A stretch of 30,630 bases of DNA from JBEEJZ01 sp046046915 (GCA_046046915.1 JBJOIT010000032.1:1-30630), one strand, 5' to 3'; counted from the first letter of the stretch, positions 1 to 8,403 are shown. The notes: generated by a model from the sequence alone, not told the origin. A program made the numbers and translations.

Positions 1-1
1 C

Positions 2-1006
2 ACCAATCTGGTGGTGCGTCGCCGCTATGGCGAAGGCCGCACGGTGTTGCTGAACGCCCACGGAGACGTGGTGCCCCCCGGTGAGGGCTGGACCCACGAC
101 CCTTACGGTGGCGAAATCGAGAACGGCAAGATTTACGGGCGCGCCACAGCAGTGAGCAAATGCGACTTCGCGACCTACGCCTTTGCAGTGCGGGCGCTGG
201 AAGCCGTTGCCAAGCCCAAGCAGGGCCAGATCAATTTGTTGTTCACCTACGACGAAGAGTTTGGTGGAGAGGTTGGCCCCGGCTGGATGCTCAAGCACAA
301 CATCGTCAAGCCTGACCTGATGGTGGCCGCCGGTTTCAGTTACCAGGTGGTCACCGCCCACAATGGCTGCCTGCAGATGGAGGTCACCGTGCACGGCAAG
401 ATGGCACACGCTGCCATCCCGGATTCGGGCGTGGACGCTCTCCAAGCGGCCAACGCCATACTCACCTCGCTGTACGCCCAAAACACGCTTTACAAGCAGA
501 TCACCTCCAAGGTGGAAGGCATTACCCACCCCTACCTGAACATAGGGACCATCGAAGGTGGCACCAATACCAACGTGATTCCCGGAAGGGTCAGCTTCAA
601 GCTCGACCGCCGCATGATCCCCGAGGAAAACCCCTCCGAGGTTGAGGCCGGCCTGCGTCAGCTCATGGCCGACACCGCAGCCAAGTTGCCTGGCATCACG
701 ATAGACGTCAGACGCATCCTGCTGGCGCGCGCCCTGCAACCCTTGCCGGGCAATCAGCCGCTGGTGGCAGCCCTTCAGCGCCACGGCGAAACAGTGTTTG
801 GCGAGCCCATTCCCGCTTTGGGCACGCCGCTGTACACCGATGTACGACTGTTCTGTGAAGCCGGCATACCGGGGGTGATTTATGGTGCGGGTCCACGCAC
901 CGTGCTGGAGTCGCATGCCAAGCGCGCAGACGAACGCCTCGACCTGGAAGACCTGCGCCGTGCCACGCAGGTGGTGGCGCGCACCTTGTTTGACCTGCTG
1001 AGCTAA
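2..1006 (+). CDS. M20-family metallopeptidase-like protein (5' end outside window)
   Basis: Relative of the ArgE/DapE/CPG2 amidohydrolases, which cleave N-acyl amino acids with two zinc ions. The frame is open to the left edge, so roughly 70-90 N-terminal residues are missing compared with the usual 400-420. Visible are the first metal histidine in HGDVVPP (nt 59-79), the catalytic Glu-Glu pair (nt 254-259), the GKMAHAAIP dimerisation-domain stretch, and the last histidine in ESHAKRADE (His at nt 914-916). By alignment from memory, the bridging aspartate of the usual GRG-x-x-D-M-K-G segment is Val (nt 152-154, in GRATAVSKCD), and the later Glu ligand falls on Ala (nt 329-331). The metal site is therefore unusual. 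It may be a distinct subfamily rather than a classical deacylase. It precedes a purine permease, but a joint role is only inferred. Confidence 0.85.
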   Translation, partial: TNLVVRRRYGEGRTVLLNAHGDVVPPGEGWTHDPYGGEIENGKIYGRATAVSKCDFATYAFAVRALEAVAKPKQGQINLLFTYDEEFGGEVGPGWMLKHNIVKPDLMVAAGFSYQVVTAHNGCLQMEVTVHGKMAHAAIPDSGVDALQAANAILTSLYAQNTLYKQITSKVEGITHPYLNIGTIEGGTNTNVIPGRVSFKLDRRMIPEENPSEVEAGLRQLMADTAAKLPGITIDVRRILLARALQPLPGNQPLVAALQRHGETVFGEPIPALGTPLYTDVRLFCEAGIPGVIYGAGPRTVLESHAKRADERLDLEDLRRATQVVARTLFDLLS

Positions 1007-1150
1007 AGCCTCACTGCTTGGCCCTCACGGCGGCCAGGCATTTCCCCGTTTCAAGCTGTACCTGCTTCGCAGACCTTGAAGCGGGGGCCAAACCCCAGGC
1101 AAATCGCCACCTGCATTCGGGTTTACACCAATCTCTATTTTTTGTTTTTT

Positions 1151-1169
1151 GTATACACTTTTCGTGTAC
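1151..1169. promoter_or_regulatory. Candidate operator, inverted repeat TACAC-N5-GTGTA
   Basis: A perfect inverted repeat TACAC (1154-1158), five bases, GTGTA (1164-1168) lies in an AT-rich stretch 27 bases before the permease start. The left half sits inside the palindrome GTATAC. Short palindromes with a TAC/GTA core are typical of GntR-type regulators, so this could be the operator of the permease gene. No convincing -35/-10 pair could be assigned around it. Confidence 0.35.
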
Positions 1170-1195
1170 GAATCAAAGAAAGTTAGGAGACTCTG

Positions 1196-2674
1196 ATGAC
1201 CCAAACCACCCACCCGGTTGACGAGCGGCTGCCCAATGGCAAGCTGGCCGCGCTGGGCCTGCAACACGTGTTGGTGATGTATGCCGGCGCTGTTGCGGTG
1301 CCGCTCATCGTGGGCCGGGCACTCAAGCTCAGCCCCGAACAGGTGGCCATGCTGATTTCAGCTGACCTGTTTTGCTGCGGCTTGGTGACCCTCATCCAAT
1401 CGCTGGGAGCCACGCAGTGGTTTGGCATCAAGTTGCCGGTGATGATGGGCGTGACGTTTGCGTCAGTGGCCCCCATGGTGGCGATGGCCAACGCCAACCC
1501 CGGCGACGCCGGCGCCCAACTGATTTTTGGCGCCATCATGGGTGCAGGTGCCATCTCCATCCTGATCGCACCTTTGGTCAGCCGCATGCTGCGCTTCTTC
1601 CCGCCGGTGGTGACCGGCACCATCATTGCGGTGATCGGCATCAGCCTGATGCGCATCGGCATCAACTGGATCTTTGGCAACCCCTTTGGCCCCACCGCCC
1701 CCAGCGTGGTCAACCCCGAACATGCCAAATGGCTGGCAGATGCCACTGCCGCAGCGGGCGCCGCTGTGCCTGCGGCGCCCAAGGGGCTGGCCCTGGTGCC
1801 CACCGTGCCCAACCCCAAATACGCCGATCTGGGCGGCGTGGGCATTGCCGCACTGGTGCTCGCCTCGATCTTGCTGATTTCCAAGTTCGCCAAGGGTTTT
1901 GTCGCCAATATCTCGGTGCTGCTGGGCATCGTGATCGGTGGTGCAGTGGCCACAGCCGTTGGGCTGATGAATTTTGACAAGGTGGCTAAAGCGGCCTGGG
2001 TGGATGTGGTCCTGCCGCTGCAATTTGGTATGCCCGTGTTTGACCCTGTGCTCATCTTGACGATGACACTGGTCATGATCGTGGTGATGATTGAATCCAC
2101 CGGCATGTTTCTGGCACTGGGCGACATGACTGGCACCAAGGTGGATCGCGCGGCGCTCACCCGTGGCCTGCGCACCGATGGCCTGGGCACCCTGATTGGC
2201 GGCCTGTTCAACACCTTCCCCTACACCAGCTTCTCGCAAAACGTGGGGCTGGTTGCCGTCACCGGCGTGAAGAGCCGCTTTGTCTGCGTGGCTGGCGGCA
2301 TCATCCTGATCATTCTGGGCGTCTTGCCCAAGATGGCCGCCCTGATCGAGTCGCTGCCCACTGTGGTGCTGGGCGGCGCCGGTCTGGTGATGTTTGGCAT
2401 GGTGGCCGCCACGGGCATCCGCATCCTGGGTGGTGTGGACTTCCGTACCAATCGCTTCAACGCCCTGATCGTCGCCATCTCGATCGGCGTCGGCATGATT
2501 CCGCTGATTGCCCCCAACTTCAAGCAATGGATGCCCCACGGCCTGCACCCACTGATCGAGTCGGGCATTTTGTTGGCGTCCATGAGTGCGCTGCTGTTGA
2601 ATCTGTTCTTCAACGGCGCCAGCGGTGACGACAGCGCCGCCGTCGCAGCGGCCAAGCAAGCAGACGCCCACTGA
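1196..2674 (+). CDS. NCS2-family nucleobase permease, predicted purine/xanthine type
   Basis: 492-aa inner-membrane symporter of the nucleobase:cation symporter-2 family (XanQ, UapA, UraA), with about 12-14 hydrophobic segments. The family signature is clear at residues 348-361 (QNVGLVAVTGVKSR). Gln348-Asn349 corresponds to the Gln-Asn pair of the purine/xanthine members XanQ and UapA, whereas uracil permease UraA has Glu at the first position. Asp328 in RTDGLGT and Glu300 in ESTGMF match the other conserved substrate-site acids. This favours xanthine/uric acid-type substrates over uracil. Residues about 163-215 form a long Pro/Ala-rich loop that is probably variable. The ATG at 1196 is supported by AGGAG at 1185-1189. 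The upstream inverted repeat may control it. Confidence 0.9.
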   Translation: MTQTTHPVDERLPNGKLAALGLQHVLVMYAGAVAVPLIVGRALKLSPEQVAMLISADLFCCGLVTLIQSLGATQWFGIKLPVMMGVTFASVAPMVAMANANPGDAGAQLIFGAIMGAGAISILIAPLVSRMLRFFPPVVTGTIIAVIGISLMRIGINWIFGNPFGPTAPSVVNPEHAKWLADATAAAGAAVPAAPKGLALVPTVPNPKYADLGGVGIAALVLASILLISKFAKGFVANISVLLGIVIGGAVATAVGLMNFDKVAKAAWVDVVLPLQFGMPVFDPVLILTMTLVMIVVMIESTGMFLALGDMTGTKVDRAALTRGLRTDGLGTLIGGLFNTFPYTSFSQNVGLVAVTGVKSRFVCVAGGIILIILGVLPKMAALIESLPTVVLGGAGLVMFGMVAATGIRILGGVDFRTNRFNALIVAISIGVGMIPLIAPNFKQWMPHGLHPLIESGILLASMSALLLNLFFNGASGDDSAAVAAAKQADAH

Positions 2675-2827
2675 AAAACGCACCAAACTGGGGTTATCCC
2701 GACTTGTGGCCCTCAGGTCTTACACCCAACAATCAGCACCTGCGCAGCAGGGCCGGGGTGTCGACCGAGAGGGTTAGGCACCTTTTTTGCTTTGCAGCAT
2801 CATCAACGTCGATTAACTGGAGTCTTT

Positions 2828-3856
2828 ATGAACAAACGAAATTTCCTGCAATCTGTGACTGCAACAGCCGCCTTGGTCATGATGGGCATGGCCCACGCGC
2901 AAAGCACGCCCATCAAGTTCCAGCTCGACTGGCGATTTGAGGGCCCGGCTGCCCTGTTTTTGACACCTGCCGCCAAAGGCTATTTCAAGGATGCCAAGCT
3001 TGACGTGACCATTGATGCTGGCAACGGCTCCGGCGGCACGGTGACTCGTGTTGCGTCTGGCGCCTACGACATGGGTTTTGCCGATCTGGCCGCACTGATG
3101 GAGTTTCACGCCAACAACCCGGACGCCCCGTCCAAGCCCGTGGCCGTGATGATGGTTTACAACGACACGCCAGCCTCCGTCATGGCCCTCAAGAAGTCCG
3201 GTATCAAAACCCCGGCAGACCTCAATGGCAAGAAGCTGGGTGCACCTGTGTTTGACGCCGGCCGCCGCGCTTTCCCCATCTTTGCCAAGGCCAACAGCAT
3301 CCCCGGTGTGCAATGGACGGCCATGGACCCACCGCTGCGTGAAACCATGCTGGCCCGTGGCGATGTAGACGCCATCACTGGCTTCACCTTCACGTCGCTG
3401 CTCAACCTCGAAGCCCGTGGCGTGAAACTCGACGACGTGGTGGTGCTGCCTTATCCGCAATACGGCGTCAAGTTGTACGGCAATGCCATCATTGCCTCGC
3501 CCAAAATCCTGAAAGAAAACCCTGAGGCTGTCAAAGCCTTCCTGGCCGCTTTCGCCAAGGGCATGAAGGACGTGGTGGGTAACCCCGCAGCAGCTGTGGG
3601 CGACGTGAAAGCCCGCGACGGCATCATCAACGCCGAACTGGAAACCCGCCGCCTGAAACTGGCCATTGACACTGCCATCAACAGCCCCAACGCACGGGCA
3701 GAAGGCTTTGGTCAGGTCAACGGCCCACGTCTGTCGCTGATGGCATCGCAAGTATCCGACGCCTTCAACACCAAAACCCGGGTCAACCCCGACACGGTGT
3801 GGAACGGTTCCTTTCTGCCAGCCAAGGCTGCCCTGGACGTACTGCCTAAGAAATAA
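2828..3856 (+). CDS. ABC transporter substrate-binding protein, NMT1/THI5-like (NitT/TauT family)
   Basis: 342-aa periplasmic binding protein. The ATG at 2828 is preferred over an in-frame start at 2792 because GGAG lies at 2819-2822 and the product then begins with a textbook signal peptide: MNKR, a hydrophobic stretch, and a cleavage region around AHAQ at residues 23-26. The mature part begins with a strand typical of the family (FQLDWRFEGPAALF), followed by KGYFKDAKLDV and the GGTVTRVASGAYDMGFAD segment, as in SsuA/TauA/ThiY proteins. Members bind nitrate, sulfonates, taurine, thiamine precursors, riboflavin or pyrimidines. The ligand cannot be told from sequence. The ATPase and permease genes follow directly, and a purine permease precedes it, so a nucleobase-like or other N-heterocyclic ligand is possible but unproven. 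Confidence 0.88.
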   Translation: MNKRNFLQSVTATAALVMMGMAHAQSTPIKFQLDWRFEGPAALFLTPAAKGYFKDAKLDVTIDAGNGSGGTVTRVASGAYDMGFADLAALMEFHANNPDAPSKPVAVMMVYNDTPASVMALKKSGIKTPADLNGKKLGAPVFDAGRRAFPIFAKANSIPGVQWTAMDPPLRETMLARGDVDAITGFTFTSLLNLEARGVKLDDVVVLPYPQYGVKLYGNAIIASPKILKENPEAVKAFLAAFAKGMKDVVGNPAAAVGDVKARDGIINAELETRRLKLAIDTAINSPNARAEGFGQVNGPRLSLMASQVSDAFNTKTRVNPDTVWNGSFLPAKAALDVLPKK

Positions 3857-3889
3857 GCTGAGTTCGCAAACGTCCTGAAAGATCATCTG

Positions 3890-4717
3890 ATGCAAAACGC
3901 CGCAGAATCCAGCTTCGTTGACTTCCAGGACGTCTGGCTGGCCTATAACGAAACCCTGCTCAAGCAGAACCACTACGCAGTGGAGGCCATCGACCTGAAG
4001 GTGCGGTCTGGCGAGTTCATCGCCATCGTCGGTCCTTCTGGTTGTGGTAAGTCCACTTTCATGAAGCTCACCACCGGCCTGAAGATGCCCTCCAAGGGCC
4101 GTATCCTGATCGACGGAGAACCGGTCACCGGGCCGCTCAAGATCTCGGGGATGGCGTTTCAGGCGCCATCGCTGCTGCCCTGGCGCACCACGGTGGACAA
4201 CGTTTTGCTACCGCTCGAAATCGTGGAGCCCTTCCGAAGCCAGTTCAAGGCCAAGCGCAAGGAATACGAAGAACGCGCTCGCAAACTGCTGCAGAAGGTC
4301 GGCCTGGGGGGCTATGAAGACAAGTTCCCCTGGCAGTTGTCGGGCGGCATGCAGCAGCGGGCCAGCATTTGTCGTGCGCTGATCCACGAGCCCAAAATGC
4401 TGCTGCTGGACGAGCCCTTTGGCGCTCTCGATGCATTCACCCGAGAAGAGCTGTGGTGCATCTTGCGCGACCTCTGGACCGAGCAAAAATTCAATGTGAT
4501 TTTGGTGACCCACGACCTGCGTGAATCGGTGTTTCTGGCTGACACGGTGTACGTGATGAGCAAGAGCCCGGGCCGCTTTGTGGTGAAAAAAGAGATCGAA
4601 TTACCTCGCCCTCGAGATCTGGAGATCACCTATACCAAAGAGTTCACCGACATCGTGCACGAGCTGCGCGGGCACATCGGTGCCATGCGCAAGAGCGGCG
4701 CGGTCATCAACCAATAA
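3890..4717 (+). CDS. ABC transporter ATP-binding protein (NitT/TauT family)
   Basis: 275-aa cytoplasmic ATPase that powers the importer formed with the flanking binding protein and permease. All ATPase motifs are intact: Walker A GPSGCGKST (48-56), the Q-loop region around FQAPSLLPW, signature LSGGMQQR (150-157), Walker B MLLLDEPFGALD (Asp174, Glu175) and the switch histidine in VTHD (His208). The family resembles SsuB, TauB and ThiZ. The gene begins 33 bases after the binding-protein stop and ends 9 bases before the permease start, so the three are almost certainly one operon. The N-terminal 40 residues include a short insertion (NETLLKQNHY) before the first core strand. Confidence 0.92.
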   Translation: MQNAAESSFVDFQDVWLAYNETLLKQNHYAVEAIDLKVRSGEFIAIVGPSGCGKSTFMKLTTGLKMPSKGRILIDGEPVTGPLKISGMAFQAPSLLPWRTTVDNVLLPLEIVEPFRSQFKAKRKEYEERARKLLQKVGLGGYEDKFPWQLSGGMQQRASICRALIHEPKMLLLDEPFGALDAFTREELWCILRDLWTEQKFNVILVTHDLRESVFLADTVYVMSKSPGRFVVKKEIELPRPRDLEITYTKEFTDIVHELRGHIGAMRKSGAVINQ

Positions 4718-4726
4718 GAGTGCCTC

Positions 4727-5494
4727 ATGAACAAAAAGCAGATAGAAACCTGGGCACCCTGGGTCTTGCTGGTCAGTGTCATTTTGCTGTGGCAGGGGCT
4801 GTGCAGTGCCTTTAACGTCTCAGAATTTGTCTTCCCCAGCCCTTCTCGCATCTGGAGCCAGTTCTGGGAATTCAAGGAAATCATTGCCGGCCATGCCTGG
4901 CGCACCTTCTGGGTCACGATGGCGGGCTTTGGCATTGCCATCGTGGTGGGCGTGCTGCTGGGCTTTGTGATTGGCAGCTCGCGCCTGGCTTATGCGGCCG
5001 TGTACCCGCTGATGACAGCGTTCAACGCGCTCCCCAAAGCGGCGTTTGTGCCCATATTGGTGGTGTGGTTCGGCATCGGTGTCGGCCCGGCCATCCTGAC
5101 GGCCTTTTTGATCAGCTTTTTCCCCATCATGGTGAACATCGCCACGGGCCTGGCCACGCTGGAGCCAGAATTGGAAGACGTGTTGCGCGTGCTGGGAGCC
5201 AAGCGCTGGGATGTGCTGGTAAAGGTGGGGCTGCCAAGGTCCATGCCTTACTTTTACGGCTCGCTCAAGGTCGCTATCACGCTGGCCTTTGTGGGTACTA
5301 CGGTGTCGGAAATGACCGCTGCCAATGAAGGCATCGGCTACCTGCTGATTTCTGCTGGTTCGGCCATGCAGATGGGCCTTGCGTTTTCCGGGCTGGTGGT
5401 GGTCGGCGCCATGGCCATGGTGATGTACGAGCTCTTCAGCTACATCGAAAAGCACACCACCGGCTGGGCACACCGGGGCAGCCAAGGCGAGTAA
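4727..5494 (+). CDS. ABC transporter permease (NitT/TauT family)
   Basis: 255-aa integral membrane subunit of the same importer. About six hydrophobic segments are visible. The BPD_transp_1 coupling helix (EAA loop) is clear near residues 145-170, in the stretch LEDVLRVLGAKRWDVLVKVGLP. It resembles SsuC/TauC in length and in motifs such as FNALPKAAFVPILVVWFG. The start codon follows the ATPase stop by 9 bases. The gene ends 7 bases before the convergent DUF1854 stop codon, leaving no room for a separate terminator. As with its partners, the ligand is not predicted. Confidence 0.92.
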   Translation: MNKKQIETWAPWVLLVSVILLWQGLCSAFNVSEFVFPSPSRIWSQFWEFKEIIAGHAWRTFWVTMAGFGIAIVVGVLLGFVIGSSRLAYAAVYPLMTAFNALPKAAFVPILVVWFGIGVGPAILTAFLISFFPIMVNIATGLATLEPELEDVLRVLGAKRWDVLVKVGLPRSMPYFYGSLKVAITLAFVGTTVSEMTAANEGIGYLLISAGSAMQMGLAFSGLVVVGAMAMVMYELFSYIEKHTTGWAHRGSQGE

Positions 5495-5501
5495 GCGCGC
5501 C

Positions 5502-5987
5502 CTACAAGAAACGCTCCAGCAACTTGCGTGAGTGCCGGTCCAACTCGCCCATAGGCGGCACCTTGAAATGCACACCGTTGCTGGCGGTGATCAGCAAGCC
5601 GCCCTCAACCAGGCGGCGTATATCTTCCTCGGCATCGAGCACCAGGGTCGCATCGCCACGGTCGGTCTGGACCGACCAGGTGCTGGGGGTCGAAAACGTC
5701 GAGACCGACGCGATCTGGCGTATCACCGGTGTGAACTCACGCAGGCTCAACTCCTCTTGCAACAGCGCCAACACCGGTGGTGGCAACAAGGCCAGGCGCT
5801 CAACCCATACCAGCTCATGACCATCCGCCCCCACCAAAGACAGGCCCTCGTCCGGTGCGGCAATCGGGAAGGCCCGCACCGGCTGGACACCAACATGTTC
5901 GGTGCCGTCACGCAAGGTGAGCACCAGCTGCCTGAACGCATTACGAGACAAGTTAAAGCCAAGATCTGATGTTTGCATGGCGCTCAT
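5502..5987 (-). CDS. Cyanophycin metabolism-associated DUF1854 family protein
   Basis: 161-aa cytoplasmic protein of the DUF1854 family, which is found beside cyanophycin synthetase genes in Betaproteobacteria. Its biochemical role is unknown. The start at 5987 is chosen because its ATG overlaps the stop of the upstream ABC gene as ATGA, indicating translational coupling. Longer in-frame extensions would run deep into that gene. Recognisable stretches are the N-terminal strand FRQLVLTLRDGTEHVGVQPVRAFP and the central VRAFPIAAPDEGLSLVGADG segment, followed by acidic DAEEDIRRL. No signal peptide or membrane segment is seen. The tight coupling to the exporter suggests the two products act together, perhaps by DUF1854 binding the ABC protein. 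That is inference. Confidence 0.88.
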   Translation of the reverse strand: MSAMQTSDLGFNLSRNAFRQLVLTLRDGTEHVGVQPVRAFPIAAPDEGLSLVGADGHELVWVERLALLPPPVLALLQEELSLREFTPVIRQIASVSTFSTPSTWSVQTDRGDATLVLDAEEDIRRLVEGGLLITASNGVHFKVPPMGELDRHSRKLLERFL

Positions 5988-8320
5988 GGCGTGCCCCCGT
6001 GTTGTGCCACATGAATCACATGTGAGGTTGCCAGGGCCACACTGGTACCCACTGCGTCGGGGTTGATGGCATCCTCGGTGTCCACCTGTCGCGCCTGGGC
6101 CTGGTACAGACGCCAATAGGCGCCCTCTTGGGCCATCAGCTCATCGTGCGGACCGACCTCGACCACCTCGCCCCGATCCATGACCACCAGCCGGTCAGCC
6201 CGGCGCAACGTAGATAAACGGTGGGCAATCGCAATGGTGGTGCGGCCTTTCACCAGGTTATCCAGTGCTTTCTGGATTTCTTTCTCGGTCTCGGTGTCCA
6301 CGCTGGAGGTGGCCTCGTCCAGGATCAGGATGCGAGGGTTGATCAGCAAGGCACGCGCAATCGAAATGCGCTGACGTTCCCCACCGCTCAAGCCCTGGCC
6401 GCGCTCTCCCACCAGCGAGTCATAGCCGTGGGGCAAGCGCAGGATGAACTCATGCGCATGGGCTGCGCGGGCTGCAGCCACGATCTCGGCTCGGGTGGCA
6501 TCGGGCTTGCCATAAGCGATGTTCTCGGCAATCGTGCCAAAAAACAAAAAGGGCTCCTGCAGCACCAGCCCGATGTTGCGACGGTAATCGGCCACCGCAA
6601 AGCGTCGAATGTCGGTGCCGTCCACCACGATGGCGCCATCACTCACGTCGTAGAAACGGCAAATCAGGTTGACCAGCGTGCTCTTACCAGATCCGCTGTG
6701 GCCCACCAGGCCGATCATTTCGCCCGGCTCGATGGCCAGGCTCAAGCCCCGAATCACCGAGCGGCTGCCATACCGAAAGCCCAGATCACGCATTTCGATA
6801 CGCCCCTGTAAGGGCTTGCTGACCGGCACGGGCTGCGCAGGATCGGGCACGTTGGACACATGGTCCAGGATGTCAAAAATGCGCTTGGCGCCGGCCGCCG
6901 CCTTTTGGGTGACCGACACGATGCGGCTCATGGAATCCAGCCGGGTGTAAAAGCGCCCGATGTAGGCAATGAAGGCAGTCAGCACCCCCACCGTGATCTG
7001 GCTCTTGGACACCAGCCAGATGCCGAAGGCCCAGACCACCAGCAAGCCCACTTCAGTGAGCAAGGACACGGTGGGCGAAAACAGCGACCACACCTTGTTG
7101 AGCCGGTCGTTGACGGCCAGGTTGTGCGCGTTGGCCTGCCGGAAACGCTGGGCCTCACGCCTTTCTTGTGCAAAGGCCTTGACCACCCGGATGCCGGGAA
7201 TGGTGTCTGCCAGCACATTGGTGACCTCGCCCCACACACGATCAATCTTCTCAAAGCCGGTGCGCAAACGGTCACGCACCACATGGATCATCCAGGCAAT
7301 AAAGGGCAGCGGCAGCAGTGTGACCAGTGCCAGCCACGGGTTGATGGAGAACAGAATCACTGCCGTCATCACGATCATCACCACGTCGGTGGCGAAATCG
7401 AGAGCGTGCAGAGACAAAAACACGCAGATGCGATCGGACTCGGAGCCGATGCGCGACATCAGGTCACCGGTGCGCTTGGCGCCAAAGTAGTCCAGGCTCA
7501 GGCCCAGGAGGTGATCAAAGGTAGCCGTGCGCAGGTCTGCTCCTATGCGCTCGGACACCAGTGCCAGCAGATACGTGCGCGCCCAGCCCAGGCCCCAGCC
7601 CACCAGGGCTGCGGCCAACAAGCCGCCCAACAAGGTCATCACCAGTGTGGGGTCGATGGTTTGCCCGTTCTGAAACGGAATCAAGACATCGTCCATCAAG
7701 GGTATGGTGAGGTAAGGGGGCACCAGACTGGCGCCCGTCGACAGCAGCGTCAGCAGCACGCCCAAGCCCAGCTCCTTGCGGTAGGGCCTGGCAAAACGCC
7801 CCAAACGCAGCAGCACCCAGGTGGACGGCGGAGCCTGCTGCTCAGGCTCACACACCGGGCATTCGTCGCTGTCGGGCGGCAAGGCGGCATGGCAACGCCC
7901 GCAGGTGGCCTCACCCACGGCGTAGGCGGCGGTCAGCGGCGTGCCCGCACGCAGACGTTCCATTTGCTGCTCAAACTGCCGCACCAACTTCAGAACTTGG
8001 GGCTGTAGTCCCAATGTGAATCGCCATGAGGCTAATCGTTGATGGCCATCTTGCAATGCAAGCGTCCCAACACCGGCGTGGTCAAAAAACTCCAGCGACA
8101 GGCCGACAGCCATCGGCCAGTGCCTCCAGTCCCCCTCGCCCTCAAGGGCGCTCAAACGGTGGGTCGTTAGCAGCAACTGACTGCTTACAAAGCGTAAATT
8201 GCCGTCCAGATCGATGTCTACAGCACCCAAAATTTCCTCATTTTGGTAACTGAAAGGAAACTGGGCGTGCTGAGCGTGTAAAGTTCCACCGGCGCCGACC
8301 GCTGAGCGAGGGTTTTGCAT
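5984..8320 (-). CDS. Cyanophycin metabolism-associated ABC transporter (fused membrane and ATPase domains, zinc ribbon)
   Basis: 778-aa type-IV exporter-like half transporter. Domains in order: a poorly conserved N-terminal region that matches the reading YQNEEILGAVDIDLDGNLRF; a zinc ribbon with Cys140-x2-Cys143 and Cys154-x2-Cys157; a six-helix membrane domain at about 175-460; and an ATPase domain with Walker A GHSGSGKST (about 539-547), signature LSGGERQR (about 644) and Walker B ILILDEATSSVD (about 664). The family sits next to cphA genes, but its cargo is unknown. The ATG at 8320 is preferred to one at 8458, because the latter would lie inside the divergent cphA' and upstream of the candidate promoter. 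The ribosome-binding site is weak. It is translationally coupled (ATGA) to the DUF1854 gene. A zinc ribbon in an ABC exporter is unusual. Confidence 0.88.
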   Translation of the reverse strand: MQNPRSAVGAGGTLHAQHAQFPFSYQNEEILGAVDIDLDGNLRFVSSQLLLTTHRLSALEGEGDWRHWPMAVGLSLEFFDHAGVGTLALQDGHQRLASWRFTLGLQPQVLKLVRQFEQQMERLRAGTPLTAAYAVGEATCGRCHAALPPDSDECPVCEPEQQAPPSTWVLLRLGRFARPYRKELGLGVLLTLLSTGASLVPPYLTIPLMDDVLIPFQNGQTIDPTLVMTLLGGLLAAALVGWGLGWARTYLLALVSERIGADLRTATFDHLLGLSLDYFGAKRTGDLMSRIGSESDRICVFLSLHALDFATDVVMIVMTAVILFSINPWLALVTLLPLPFIAWMIHVVRDRLRTGFEKIDRVWGEVTNVLADTIPGIRVVKAFAQERREAQRFRQANAHNLAVNDRLNKVWSLFSPTVSLLTEVGLLVVWAFGIWLVSKSQITVGVLTAFIAYIGRFYTRLDSMSRIVSVTQKAAAGAKRIFDILDHVSNVPDPAQPVPVSKPLQGRIEMRDLGFRYGSRSVIRGLSLAIEPGEMIGLVGHSGSGKSTLVNLICRFYDVSDGAIVVDGTDIRRFAVADYRRNIGLVLQEPFLFFGTIAENIAYGKPDATRAEIVAAARAAHAHEFILRLPHGYDSLVGERGQGLSGGERQRISIARALLINPRILILDEATSSVDTETEKEIQKALDNLVKGRTTIAIAHRLSTLRRADRLVVMDRGEVVEVGPHDELMAQEGAYWRLYQAQARQVDTEDAINPDAVGTSVALATSHVIHVAQHGGTP

Positions 8321-8373
8321 GTGTTTTTGTCTTACCTGAGCCACATCGGCGTGGCGTCCGAAACGAGAGAGCC

Positions 8374-8402
8374 ATTGTGCTCCAGGCCTAAGCCGTTGCC
8401 AA
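8374..8402 (-). promoter_or_regulatory. Candidate sigma70 promoter for the ABC/DUF1854 operon
   Basis: On the minus strand TTGGCA (8397-8402) is followed after exactly 17 bases by CACAAT (8374-8379), 5/6 and 4/6 matches to the -35 and -10 consensus. Transcription would begin near 8367 and give a leader of about 47 bases before the ATG at 8320. The -35 box lies directly against the cphA' start codon at 8404, so the two divergent units share about 80 bases of control DNA. Confidence 0.35.
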
Positions 8403-8403
8403 A

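Noticed and set aside
1463..2686. Long open frame (about 400 codons) on the minus strand across the permease gene
   Set aside because: Its translation is His/Gln/Gly-rich and resembles no protein family; it is the antisense shadow of a clear NCS2 gene in GC-rich DNA.
2675..2827. Possible terminator GGTGT...GGCACC followed by T-run before the binding-protein gene
   Set aside because: The stem is only about 5 bp around a very large loop, so it is unlikely to be stable.
6860..8008. Plus-strand open frame of about 380 codons opposite the ABC exporter
   Set aside because: Composition is typical of antisense GC-rich frames (His, Gln, Ala), and the exporter on the other strand has complete motifs.
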